DNA of 64,000 nt from Frigidibacter albus (lineage in GTDB: Bacteria; Pseudomonadota; Alphaproteobacteria; Rhodobacterales; Rhodobacteraceae). The stretch spans positions 248,001 through 312,000 of the forward strand of contig NZ_JAAAUC010000004.1 of the NCBI RefSeq assembly GCF_009908165.1. The letters run 5' to 3'. Shown one piece after another: positions 28,746 to 36,275 of the stretch. Every line of letters starts with the position of its first letter. Position 1 is the stretch's first letter. The position numbers were made by a program, and so were the translations under genes. The notes under the pieces were generated by a model, which did no database searches, was not told the origin of the DNA, and saw only the letters and a list, made by a program, of their open reading frames with translations.

Positions 28746-29446
28746 TCTTTGCCAGCTTCACCGCCGCCCTTGGCCAACTCACCGACCGGCGCTTCCTGCG
28801 CGTGCTGCTGCTCGGCCTCGGCCTGACGCTGGCGCTGCTCTTCGCGCTCTACACCGCCTTCATCTATCTGATCGGCTGGGCCACCCCCGACACCATGACC
28901 CTGCCGATCGTCGGCGAGGTCGGATGGATCGACGATCTGCTGTCCTGGGGCTCGATCCTGCTGATGATCGCGCTCTCGGTGTTCCTGATGGTGCCGGTCG
29001 CCTCGGCCTTTACCGGCTTCTTTCTGGATGACGTCGCCGAGGCGGTGGAGGCAAAGCATTACCCCGGCCTGCCCCCGGCCCAGGGCACGCCCTTCTTCGA
29101 CGGGCTGATCGACGCCATCAACTTCTTCGGCGTGCTGGTTGCGGTCAACCTCTTGGCGATGATCGCCTATTTCTTCGTCGGCCCCTTCGCGCCGGTGCTG
29201 TTCTGGGCGGTGAACGGCTATCTGCTGGGGCGCGAGTATTTCACGCTGGTCGCGATGCGCCGGATCGGGCGTCAGGGCGCGGCGGCGATGCGGCGGCGCT
29301 ATTCGGGGCGGATCTGGCTGGCGGGGGTGCTGATGGCGATGCCGCTGACCATCCCGGTGGTGAACCTGCTGGTGCCGCTGCTGGGGGCCGCGACCTTCAC
29401 CCATCTTTATCACAAGACCGTCGCTGCCGAAGCCCGGGCAAGCTGA
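28742..29446 (+). CDS. EI24 (CysZ-like) membrane protein
   Basis: 234 residues with about four membrane segments (near residues 22-48, 68-94, 120-165, 195-220). Pfam EI24 includes CysZ, a sulfate permease, and eukaryotic EI24. In alphaproteobacteria the function is not established. The middle contains YHKT-type and GREYFTLVAMRR motifs. Translationally coupled to the nitroreductase gene. A tandem repeat array follows its stop. Confidence 0.82.
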   Translation: MIFASFTAALGQLTDRRFLRVLLLGLGLTLALLFALYTAFIYLIGWATPDTMTLPIVGEVGWIDDLLSWGSILLMIALSVFLMVPVASAFTGFFLDDVAEAVEAKHYPGLPPAQGTPFFDGLIDAINFFGVLVAVNLLAMIAYFFVGPFAPVLFWAVNGYLLGREYFTLVAMRRIGRQGAAAMRRRYSGRIWLAGVLMAMPLTIPVVNLLVPLLGAATFTHLYHKTVAAEARAS

Positions 29447-29460
29447 CCGCGACTGGCCGC

Positions 29461-29555
29461 TTGGCAGCCGATGCCGCTTATGGCGGCTTGGCAGCCGATG
29501 CCGCTTATGGCGGCTTGGCAGCCGATGCCGCTTTTGGCGGCTTGGCAGCCGCCGG
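29461..29555 (+). repeat. 27-bp tandem repeat, about 3.5 copies
   Basis: The unit TTGGCAGCCGATGCCGCTTA plus TGGCGGC starts at 29461, 29488 and 29515 (third copy with one A-to-T change), followed by a partial copy. Each unit holds a GCCGC/GCGGC stem. It fills the gap between EI24 and the NYN gene, ending 22 bases before the NYN start codon. Confidence 0.9.
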
Positions 29556-29576
29556 GCCCCGCGCTACTCCTGCGCC

Positions 29577-30128
29577 ATGACCACCCCGCTGATCCTGCTT
29601 GGCCTCTCGCTCACCGCCCTCGCCGCCGGCTTCGCGCTGCCCGGGCTGGCGGACCTCTTGCTGCTGGCCGTGCCCTGCACGCTGGCAAGCCTCTGGCTGC
29701 TGCTGCGCGCCGCGCTTGGCAAGGACCGGCAGAAATGCATCGTCGTCGACGGATCGAACGTGATGCACTGGAACGGCAATATCCCGCAGATCGAGACGCT
29801 GCAGGAGGTGTTGGACCAGCTGATCCGCCACGGCTACACCCCCGGCGTGGTCTTCGATGCCAATGCCGGCTACCTGATCTCGGGCCGGCACCTCAATGAC
29901 CGGGCGCTTGCCCGGATGCTGGGGCTGCCGCAAGACAGGGTGATGGTGGTCCCCAAGGGCAGCCCCGCCGACCCCACGGTTCTCGCCGCCGCCCGCGATC
30001 TGGGCGCGCGGATCGTCAGCAACGACCGCTACCGCGATTGGGCCGACGGGCACCCGGAGATTCAGGAGCCCGGCTGGATCATCCGCGGCGATTACCGGAC
30101 CGGCACGCTGCGGATGGACCTGAGCTGA
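29577..30128 (+). CDS. Membrane-anchored NYN/Zc3h12a-like ribonuclease domain protein
   Basis: 183 residues. Two hydrophobic segments at the N-terminus (about residues 4-24 and 27-46) precede a PIN-like NYN domain. Acidic residues of the nuclease site are visible in IVVDGSNVMHW (residues about 55-65), VFDANAGY and IVSNDRYRDW. The bacterial homologues are uncharacterised. A membrane-bound RNase is the natural inference. The tandem repeat lies just before the start codon and could affect its expression. Convergent with DUF1467 three bases away. Confidence 0.8.
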   Translation: MTTPLILLGLSLTALAAGFALPGLADLLLLAVPCTLASLWLLLRAALGKDRQKCIVVDGSNVMHWNGNIPQIETLQEVLDQLIRHGYTPGVVFDANAGYLISGRHLNDRALARMLGLPQDRVMVVPKGSPADPTVLAAARDLGARIVSNDRYRDWADGHPEIQEPGWIIRGDYRTGTLRMDLS

Positions 30129-30131
30129 AGG

Positions 30132-30431
30132 TCAGTCCGGCTGGTTCCCGTACCACCCGCCGCCCGGCCCCATCCGGTGGAACCAGTCGAAATCCTGCAC
30201 GGTGATCCAGCCCGACACGATGACCCCGGCCAGCACGCACCACAGCCCCGCCGCGATCAGCGTGGTCAGCCGCGCCTTGCGCCCCACCATCTCGGTGGAG
30301 GGCGCCGAGGGCGGTGTGCCCGGCACCACCGACCCGGCCTCGGCCTGGCTTTGAAAGCGGATCGGCAGCACCACGAAGAAGGTCAGGAACCACAGGACGG
30401 CGAAGAGGACGATGGCAGAGGTGATCGACAT
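30132..30431 (-). CDS. DUF1467 family membrane protein
   Basis: 99 residues with two hydrophobic segments (about 3-23 and 58-78) and an aromatic tail GGGWYGNQP. DUF1467 proteins are alphaproteobacterial and usually sit next to methylmalonyl-CoA epimerase, as here: the start codon overlaps the end of mce by one base. Function unknown. Confidence 0.87.
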   Translation of the reverse strand: MSITSAIVLFAVLWFLTFFVVLPIRFQSQAEAGSVVPGTPPSAPSTEMVGRKARLTTLIAAGLWCVLAGVIVSGWITVQDFDWFHRMGPGGGWYGNQPD

Positions 30432-30835
30432 CAGACCTGCTCCAGCTCGACAAGACAGCCGTTGAAATCCTTCGGGTGCAGGAACAGCACCGGCTTGCCA
30501 TGCGCGCCGATCTTCGGCTCGCCCGTCCCCAGCACCCGCGCGCCCGAGGCTTGCAGCTGGTCGCGCGCCGCCAGGATGTCATCCACCTCATAGCAGATGT
30601 GATGGATGCCCCCCGCCGGGTTCTTTTCCAGGAAGCCGGTGATAGGGGAGTTCTCGCCCAGCGGGTAGAGCAGCTCGATCTTGGTGTTCGGCAACTCGAT
30701 GAACACCACGGTCACGCCATGATCGGGCTCGTCCTGCGGCGCGCCGACCTTTGTGCCCAAGGTGCTGCGATACTGCTCCGCCGCCGCGGTCAGGTCCGGC
30801 ACGGCAATGGCGACATGGTTCAGGCGTCCGATCAT
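30431..30835 (-). CDS. mce: Methylmalonyl-CoA epimerase
   Basis: 134-residue vicinal-oxygen-chelate (glyoxalase-fold) enzyme interconverting (2S)- and (2R)-methylmalonyl-CoA in propionyl-CoA use. Metal ligands are suggested by GRLNHVAIAVPDL, the DHGVTVVFIEL stretch, GGIHHICYEVDD and KDFNGCLVELEQV. Standard length. Co-transcribed with DUF1467. A tandem hairpin array lies upstream. Confidence 0.92.
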   Translation of the reverse strand: MIGRLNHVAIAVPDLTAAAEQYRSTLGTKVGAPQDEPDHGVTVVFIELPNTKIELLYPLGENSPITGFLEKNPAGGIHHICYEVDDILAARDQLQASGARVLGTGEPKIGAHGKPVLFLHPKDFNGCLVELEQV

Positions 30836-30887
30836 GATGGCTCTCCTCGCGCTTTGCCCGCCTTATGCGGCAGGGCGCCCCCCCCGC

Positions 30888-31034
30888 GCAAGCGGCGCAT
30901 CGCCGCTGGCGCGATTCTCACCGGCATGTGCAAGCGGCGCATCGCCGCTGGCGCGATTCTCACCGGCATGTGCAAGCGGCGCATCGCCGCTGGCGCGATT
31001 CTCACCGGCATGTGCAAGCGGCGCATCGCCGCGT
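30888..31034 (+). repeat. 42-bp tandem hairpin repeat, about 3.5 copies
   Basis: Units start at 30888, 30930 and 30972, with a truncated copy from 31014. Each unit contains AGCGGCG-CAT-CGCCGCT, a perfect seven-base stem, followed by GGCGCGATTCTCACCGGCAT. Full units are identical. The array lies between the divergent starts of mce and a response-regulator gene. Confidence 0.93.
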
Positions 31035-31156
31035 GCCGGGCCGGCGCGCCGCCTCGGCCCGGTTTACCGCCTGTTAGCCATTGCCGCGCTCTACTGCGAG
31101 TCGTGGATGACCAGAAGGACACCCCCCGCCCTGCAACACCCCCAAAGGCTGCCGCC

Positions 31157-31999
31157 ATGACCGATGACCTGCCCCCCGCCCCGCACCATGACGTTTCCGC
31201 CTACATGACCCATCCCGCACCCTCGGCCGCGCGCCCGTTGCAGGGGTTGACCGTGCTGCTGGTCGAGGACAGCCGCTTCGCGTCCGAGGCGATGCGGCTC
31301 CTCTGCCTGCGCTCGGGCGCCCGCATCCGCCGCGCCGACAGCCTGCGCGCCGCGCATCGGCATCTGGCCACCTACCGGCCCTCGGCGGTGATCGTCGACA
31401 TGGGCCTGCCCGATGGCTCCGGCGCCGACCTGATCCGCGAACTTGCGGCGCTGCAGCCGCGGATGTCGGTGATCCTCGGCACCTCCGGCTCGGATGATCT
31501 CGAGGCGTTGGCGCTGGCGGCGGGGGCGGACGGCTTCCTGCCCAAGCCCATCGAAAGCCTCGCCCTGTTCCAGACCGCCGTGCTGGCCGCCCTGCCGCCC
31601 TCGCAGCGCCCCAGCGGCCCCCGCGCCCTACCCGGCGAGATCGTTCACCCCGACCTCCTGGCCCTGCGCGACGATCTGGTGCTGGCCGCCGGCCTGCTTG
31701 CCGGAACCGAGGAGGAGGGGAACGTGGAAGCGGGCCCCCTGCCGTCCGGATCCCCGCATGCCGCAACCGCGCTGGACTCTGCACCCTGCAACCCGGCTGC
31801 CGCCACCGGCACTCCAGCCACCCTCGACTATGTCGCACAATTCCTCGGCGGCCTCGCCCGGATCAGCCATGACCGCCCCCTCGCCGAAGCCGCCACCGCC
31901 CTGCAACAGGACCGCGCCGCAGGCCGCGAAACCCGCGCCGACCACTCCCGCCTCAGCCGCCTGGTGCAAGCCCGCCTCGCCGCTGGCGCCCCGATCTGA
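31157..31999 (+). CDS. Response regulator with N-terminal REC domain
   Basis: 280 residues. The receiver domain (about residues 30-150) has VLLVEDSRF with its acidic pair, the phospho-acceptor Asp81 in VIVDMGLPDGSG, a Thr/Ser switch in GTSGSDD and the lysine in GFLPKPI. The C-terminal part (about 165-280) is helical, acidic and unrecognised: not a known DNA-binding output. No kinase is adjacent. ATG chosen before TDDLPPAPH. Confidence 0.85.
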   Translation: MTDDLPPAPHHDVSAYMTHPAPSAARPLQGLTVLLVEDSRFASEAMRLLCLRSGARIRRADSLRAAHRHLATYRPSAVIVDMGLPDGSGADLIRELAALQPRMSVILGTSGSDDLEALALAAGADGFLPKPIESLALFQTAVLAALPPSQRPSGPRALPGEIVHPDLLALRDDLVLAAGLLAGTEEEGNVEAGPLPSGSPHAATALDSAPCNPAAATGTPATLDYVAQFLGGLARISHDRPLAEAATALQQDRAAGRETRADHSRLSRLVQARLAAGAPI

Positions 32000-32450
32000 G
32001 GCGAGGGCAGCGCGCGGGCAGACGGTGTCGTGCAGACAGGTGAACCGGGCGCCCATCAGATCGGCCCGGCCCGGCCGCGCGCCCAAGACCCGGCACCAAG
32101 GCGGACGGCGCACCCTGCACCCGCAGCTTCGCGCCCCTGAACCGCTTGGCCCCGGCCTCGACAGGCGCCGGCACGTCATGCGCGCCCCCATCCACCCGGC
32201 ACGCCTGCAGCCCGGCATCGCAGCCTGCCCCGATCAGGGGCGGTCTTGGGCGTTGCGCCTGCAATCTGCACGCCGGGCGCCCTCGCCAGATCCGCGGCGC
32301 CCCAGGGGCGACATCAGCCAACGCGGCGGAAATCCGCGGCCCCCGCGCCCTGCCCCCGCAGTCCATCCCCGGGGAGCTTGCGCCCAACGTCGGCCCCATC
32401 GATGCGGCCACGATCCAAGGCGCGACGTCCCCCGCGGCAGCGCACACCAT
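32000..32450 (-). pseudogene. Probable decayed pentapeptide-repeat gene
   Basis: No intact gene is supported in 32000-32556. On the minus strand, fragments in all three frames show five-residue periodicity: ALDRGRIDGADVGR near 32410-32380, RFRGAKLRVQGA near 32140-32105, and CRVLGARPGRADLMGARF near 32100-32045. Stops and frame changes separate them. The pattern A(D/N)LxG every five residues is that of pentapeptide-repeat proteins. I infer a decayed gene; the GC-rich, low-complexity setting makes this uncertain. Confidence 0.4.
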
Positions 32451-32451
32451 C

Positions 32452-32512
32452 CTTCTTGCTGGTCAAAATATCCTCGGGGGGTGCGGGGGGCAGACAGCCC
32501 CCCGCCTTCTTC
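32452..32512 (-). repeat. Copy of the GGATATTT 3'-end element (downstream of the GNAT gene)
   Basis: On the minus strand, 45 bases after the GNAT stop: GGGGGGCTGTCTGCCCCCC hairpin, CACCCCCCGAGGATATTTTG, then ACCAGCAAGAAGG. Confidence 0.7.
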
Positions 32513-32556
32513 ACGAAAATCACCCCTCCGCACCATTCGCGCGCCGAGCGAGCCTC

Positions 32557-33267
32557 TTACCCCAGCGCCGGGTCCGAGCTCACCCGCACCAGCGCCGTCA
32601 GGTCGGACAGCCGTTCGATCTGCATCCCGGCATCGGTGAAGTTCCCCGGCGACAGCCAGACCCGGAACGCCTCGGCCAGCGCCGGCCAGTCGCCATCGGT
32701 CACCGCGAACCAGGCGGTATCGCGGTTGCGGCCCTTCACGATCGTCGCCTGCCGGAAGGTGCCCTCATGGCTGAAGCCCAGCCGCTGCGCCGCCCGGCGC
32801 GAGGGGATGTTCAGCGCATCGCATTTCCACTCGAACCGCCGATAGCCCGCGCCAAAGGCCCAGTCCATCATCAGCACCAGCGCCTCGGTTGCGGCGCGGG
32901 TGCGCTGCAGTTCCGGCGCCAGGTTGATATGGCCGATCTCGATGCAGCCCACCTCGGGCGTGATCCGCAGATAGCTTGCCACCCCGCCCAGATGCCCGGT
33001 CTCCAGATCGCGGATCGCATAGAAGAACGGATCGGCCTGTCCGGCCACCTCGCGCATCCAGCGGTGATAGCCCGCCAGGGAAGCGAAGGGCCCATAGGGC
33101 AGATAGTCCCAGATTGCATCATCGGCGGAATTGGCGCGGAACAGGTCCGCCGCATGGTCCTCGGGCTCCAGCCGCTCCAGCCGCGCCCAAAGCCCCTCCA
33201 GCGCCTCTGGCCCCGGGCGCGGCGGCGCTGTCCAATCCACCACCGGCTCGCCGAACATGCGCTGCAT
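32557..33267 (-). CDS. GNAT-family N-acetyltransferase (RimJ/RimL-like)
   Basis: 236 residues. The acetyl-CoA fold is seen in GGVASYLRITPEVGCIEIGHI, ELQRTRAATEALVLMMDWAF and the C-terminal ALNIPSRRAAQRLGFSHEGTFRQ. The N-terminal part DWTAPPRPGPEALEG fits the subfamily of larger amino-acid or protein acetyltransferases. Acceptor unknown. It is preceded by a copy of the 3'-end element belonging to the gene upstream. Confidence 0.9.
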   Translation of the reverse strand: MQRMFGEPVVDWTAPPRPGPEALEGLWARLERLEPEDHAADLFRANSADDAIWDYLPYGPFASLAGYHRWMREVAGQADPFFYAIRDLETGHLGGVASYLRITPEVGCIEIGHINLAPELQRTRAATEALVLMMDWAFGAGYRRFEWKCDALNIPSRRAAQRLGFSHEGTFRQATIVKGRNRDTAWFAVTDGDWPALAEAFRVWLSPGNFTDAGMQIERLSDLTALVRVSSDPALG

Positions 33268-33430
33268 CTGATCTCTCTCCGCTCAAACCCGGTCCGCCGG
33301 GGCCCCTGCCCCTGCCCGTCCGCCGTCCCCCGATCCTATGCCGCCCGCAAGGCGCCGTCACGGGGCGATTTTGCGTCGCCCGACAGGAGTTGCACGCCCC
33401 CTCGCGCCACAACCCCCGCGCCCCTTCCCT

Positions 33431-33492
33431 TCGTTCTGGTCCAAATATCCTCGGGGGGCGCGGGGGGCAGAAGGCCCCCCCGCCTTCTTTCG
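33431..33492 (-). repeat. Copy of the GGATATTT 3'-end element (downstream of the DUF1501 gene)
   Basis: On the minus strand, about 50 bases after the DUF1501 stop: GGGGGGGCCTTCTGCCCCCC hairpin, CGCCCCCCGAGGATATTTGG, then ACCAGAACGAAGG. Most of the 33268-33541 gap is this element plus the GNAT promoter region. Confidence 0.7.
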
Positions 33493-33541
33493 TTTCCTGC
33501 GGGGCAGACAGCCCCCGGCCCCCAGCCACGCAGCGCAGCGC

Positions 33542-34729
33542 CTACAGCAGCAGCCCCGGATCGCTGCCCATCTGCAGCCCCGGGAACACGCTGCCCTCGA
33601 TCAGCCCGGCGTCGAGCCCATAGAGCCCGCGCATCGCCCAGCCGGCCCAGGCGCGCACGTCGCTCGTCGGCATCAGGTCTCGCCCGGCGTAAAGGTCGGC
33701 CTCGGCCAGCCCCGGCCAGCGCCCATGCACCCGCCCGCCGCGCACCGCGCCGCCCGCGACCAGCATCGCGCCGCCAGTGCCATGGTCGGTGCCCATCGAG
33801 CCGTTCTCGCGCACGGTGCGGCCGAACTCGGTCATCGCCAGCACCGTGGTCTGCCCCCAGACCGGCCCCAGCCCGTCCTTCAGCGCCAGCACGGTCTCCG
33901 ACAGCCGCCGCAGCCCGGCCTTCATCGCGCCGGGCTGGTTGCGATGCGTGTCCCAGCCGCCCACCGAAAACGACGCGATCCGCGTTTCCTCGCGCAGCCG
34001 GGCCGCGGCAAACTCGGCCAGCTTCAGCGGCTGGCGGTTGGCATCGCCGCCCATTTTATCTCCCGGCGCCATATCGGCACTGATCTCCACCGCCTCGGTC
34101 GCGGCATCGCGGAACAGCGGGTCGTCGTGATAGACATGGTCCAGCAGCAGCCGCGCCTGCGCCGACAGGTCGAGCCGCGAGGCCGGGGCCCAGCTGGCCG
34201 AGGGCGCCGCCCCCGACAGGATCAGCATCTCCTCGGCCCCGACCGAAAACGCGGTCTGCGACTGCACCCCCGGCATCCCCTGCAGCATCCGGTTCAGCCA
34301 GCCCTCGCGCGCCATGCCCACCGGCACATCCATGCCGGTGCCGGCCTCCAGCAGGTCCTGCCCGTCGAAATGGCTGCGCTTGTCGCGGTAGGGGGTCGAT
34401 GTCGCGTGAACGAACCCCAGCTCCCCCGCAGCCCACAGCGGCATCAGCTTGGCCAGCCCCGGATGCGCGGCCCAGAAATCATCCAGCGGCAGCGCTCCGT
34501 CCTCAGCCCCCACCGCCAGCGCGGCAAGGCCGGGGCGATAGCGCGCAAAGCCCGCATCGCCGCGCGGCTGCACCAGATCCAGCCCGTCCATCGCTCCGCG
34601 CAGGATGATCACCACCAGCCGGTTCTCGCCCGGCGCCGCGGCAAAGGTGGCGGTGGACAGCAGCGGGTGCGCCGCGGCAGAGCAGCCGATCAGCGCCGAG
34701 CCTTGCAAGAACAACCGTCGGTTCAGCAT
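33542..34729 (-). CDS. DUF1501 domain protein, Tat-exported
   Basis: 395 residues. The N-terminus NRRLFLQGSALIGCSAAAHPLL has a twin-arginine motif followed by a hydrophobic run. DUF1501 belongs to the alkaline-phosphatase-like clan; segments VVIILRGAMDGLDLVQP, SHFDGQDLLEAG, MTEFGRTVRENGSMGTDHGTG show the expected acidic and His residues. Substrate unknown. It follows the DUF1800 gene by nine bases, the usual pairing of these two families. Confidence 0.9.
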   Translation of the reverse strand: MLNRRLFLQGSALIGCSAAAHPLLSTATFAAAPGENRLVVIILRGAMDGLDLVQPRGDAGFARYRPGLAALAVGAEDGALPLDDFWAAHPGLAKLMPLWAAGELGFVHATSTPYRDKRSHFDGQDLLEAGTGMDVPVGMAREGWLNRMLQGMPGVQSQTAFSVGAEEMLILSGAAPSASWAPASRLDLSAQARLLLDHVYHDDPLFRDAATEAVEISADMAPGDKMGGDANRQPLKLAEFAAARLREETRIASFSVGGWDTHRNQPGAMKAGLRRLSETVLALKDGLGPVWGQTTVLAMTEFGRTVRENGSMGTDHGTGGAMLVAGGAVRGGRVHGRWPGLAEADLYAGRDLMPTSDVRAWAGWAMRGLYGLDAGLIEGSVFPGLQMGSDPGLLL

Positions 34730-34738
34730 CGCATCCTC

Positions 34739-36127
34739 CTATCGGCGGTTGAAATCGGGCGAGGCCAGGATCAGCCCAGTGCCCTCGGCCACGGTCTCGG
34801 CCCGGCCCACGGCCCAGGCCAGCCGCTCGCCCGCAGCATCGTCCAGCGCGGCGCGCAGCAACCGGCGCGGGTCTGGCAGCGGGTTGACCCAGAAGCGCGG
34901 CCCCTTCATCGCCCATTCGATCCGCGCCGCAAGGCCCTGCGGGTTGATCCAGTCGCTCGCCGCCTCGGGCCAGCCGTCGGGGCCGGGCGGCGATGCGAAG
35001 GGCTGGCCCATCAGCCGCAGCGGTCCCAGCAGATGGTTGTTTGCCGGCCCATGCTCCAGCGCCGCCACCTGCTCGCCGGTCACCCCCAGCGCCCGCAGCG
35101 CCGCCACCAGAAAATCCTGCGGCTGCCGGGCCTTGGCGCCGAACGTGTCCCAGGCCGCAGGATGCTCCAGCATCGCTGCATAAACGGGCATCAGCGCCCC
35201 CTGACCCTCCGCATAGGCCGCCGCCATCGCCTCCACCATCCCCGCATCGGGATCGTCAGAGGTGAAATGCACCGCCAGCTTCCGCGCCAGGTGCCGCCCG
35301 GTCTCGGGATGCAGCGCCAGATCCTCCAGCGCCGCGTGGATCTCGGTCACGTCGGCCGGGTCCGCGCCGCCGTAAGCCTCGCCCAGAACCGTCTCGGCCC
35401 CCGGCTCGGCCTTGGTCGGATCGAAATGCCAGCCGGCGCGGTAGGTCCAGGAAAGCCCGGTGAGCAGCAGCGCCAGTTGCCGCACATCGGCCTGCGCATA
35501 GCTGCCGCCCACACCCAGCGTGTGCAGCTCCAGCATCTCGCGCGCGAGATTCTCGTTCAGCCCGCCGCGCTTGCGCCCCGAGGCGGAGTTCGGCCCGACC
35601 GAGGAGGTCTGGTCCAGATAGACCAGCATCATCGGGTGCAGCGCCGCCGCCTTCAGCATGTCCGGGAAGCGCCCGGCCAGGTGCGGGCGGATCGCCTCAT
35701 CGGCAAAGACCTGCGCCATCGGTCCCAGCTCTGGCCCGCGGGCACGGGTGGCGAAATGGTCGCCCCAGAACTGCACCAGCCGCTCGCGAAAGCCGATCTC
35801 GGCGGCAACGGTGCGCGCCATGGTCAGCTGCGCGCCGCGATTGGTGGCCACGCGCAGCTGCTGGCGCAGCGCGCGGTAAGCCAGCTCCGGTTCCGGATCG
35901 CCAGCCTCGGTGCCCGCTTGCGCCGCGCGCCTTGCGGGGCGCACTTGCCGGGCCAGTTCCTCGGCCTCGGGCCGGGTGATCACGGGAAAGCGCGCGGCCA
36001 TGGTATCGGGCGCGGTCAGATCCCCCAGCAAGGCAGCGGCATCCAGCGGCGCGGGCGCGGGCCCGGCCTCGCGCGGCACAAGACCGCTGCCGAAACGGAT
36101 CGCGGCGATGGTGGAGACCGAGGGCAT
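34739..36127 (-). CDS. DUF1800 domain protein
   Basis: 462 residues. Family motifs include RFGSGLVPREAGP at the start, FWGDHFATRARG, LNENLAREMLELHTLGVGG and YTQ/YAQADV. No strong signal peptide is evident at the chosen start. DUF1800-DUF1501 pairs are widespread and uncharacterised; a role in surface or extracellular material is often guessed but not shown. Operon with the DUF1501 gene. Confidence 0.9.
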   Translation of the reverse strand: MPSVSTIAAIRFGSGLVPREAGPAPAPLDAAALLGDLTAPDTMAARFPVITRPEAEELARQVRPARRAAQAGTEAGDPEPELAYRALRQQLRVATNRGAQLTMARTVAAEIGFRERLVQFWGDHFATRARGPELGPMAQVFADEAIRPHLAGRFPDMLKAAALHPMMLVYLDQTSSVGPNSASGRKRGGLNENLAREMLELHTLGVGGSYAQADVRQLALLLTGLSWTYRAGWHFDPTKAEPGAETVLGEAYGGADPADVTEIHAALEDLALHPETGRHLARKLAVHFTSDDPDAGMVEAMAAAYAEGQGALMPVYAAMLEHPAAWDTFGAKARQPQDFLVAALRALGVTGEQVAALEHGPANNHLLGPLRLMGQPFASPPGPDGWPEAASDWINPQGLAARIEWAMKGPRFWVNPLPDPRRLLRAALDDAAGERLAWAVGRAETVAEGTGLILASPDFNRR

Positions 36128-36229
36128 AGCGAATCCGGCTGGGAAAGGGCTCCGCGCACCCTGCCAGAGAACCCGCCGCAGCGCGGTAAAATTCGCTTGT
36201 GCAGCATCCCCGGCGGTGCCCCAGACACG

Positions 36230-36259
36230 AAAAGGCCCGGCGCGATGGCCGGGCCCTTG
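36230..36259 (-). terminator. Terminator after aspS
   Basis: On the minus strand: AAGGGCCCGGCC, a short loop, then GCCGGGCCTTTT, with one bulged base. It starts 17 bases after the aspS stop and ends in a T-run. Confidence 0.8.
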
Positions 36260-36275
36260 TCAGACTGCCGAAATC

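Noticed and set aside
30888-31034. Possible CRISPR array
   Set aside because: Units are directly adjacent, with no unique spacers and no cas genes; a plain tandem repeat.
31953-32450. 165-codon minus-strand open frame as an intact gene
   Set aside because: It extends into the response-regulator gene, lacks a start signal, and only parts of it show the repeat pattern; treated as a decayed gene instead.
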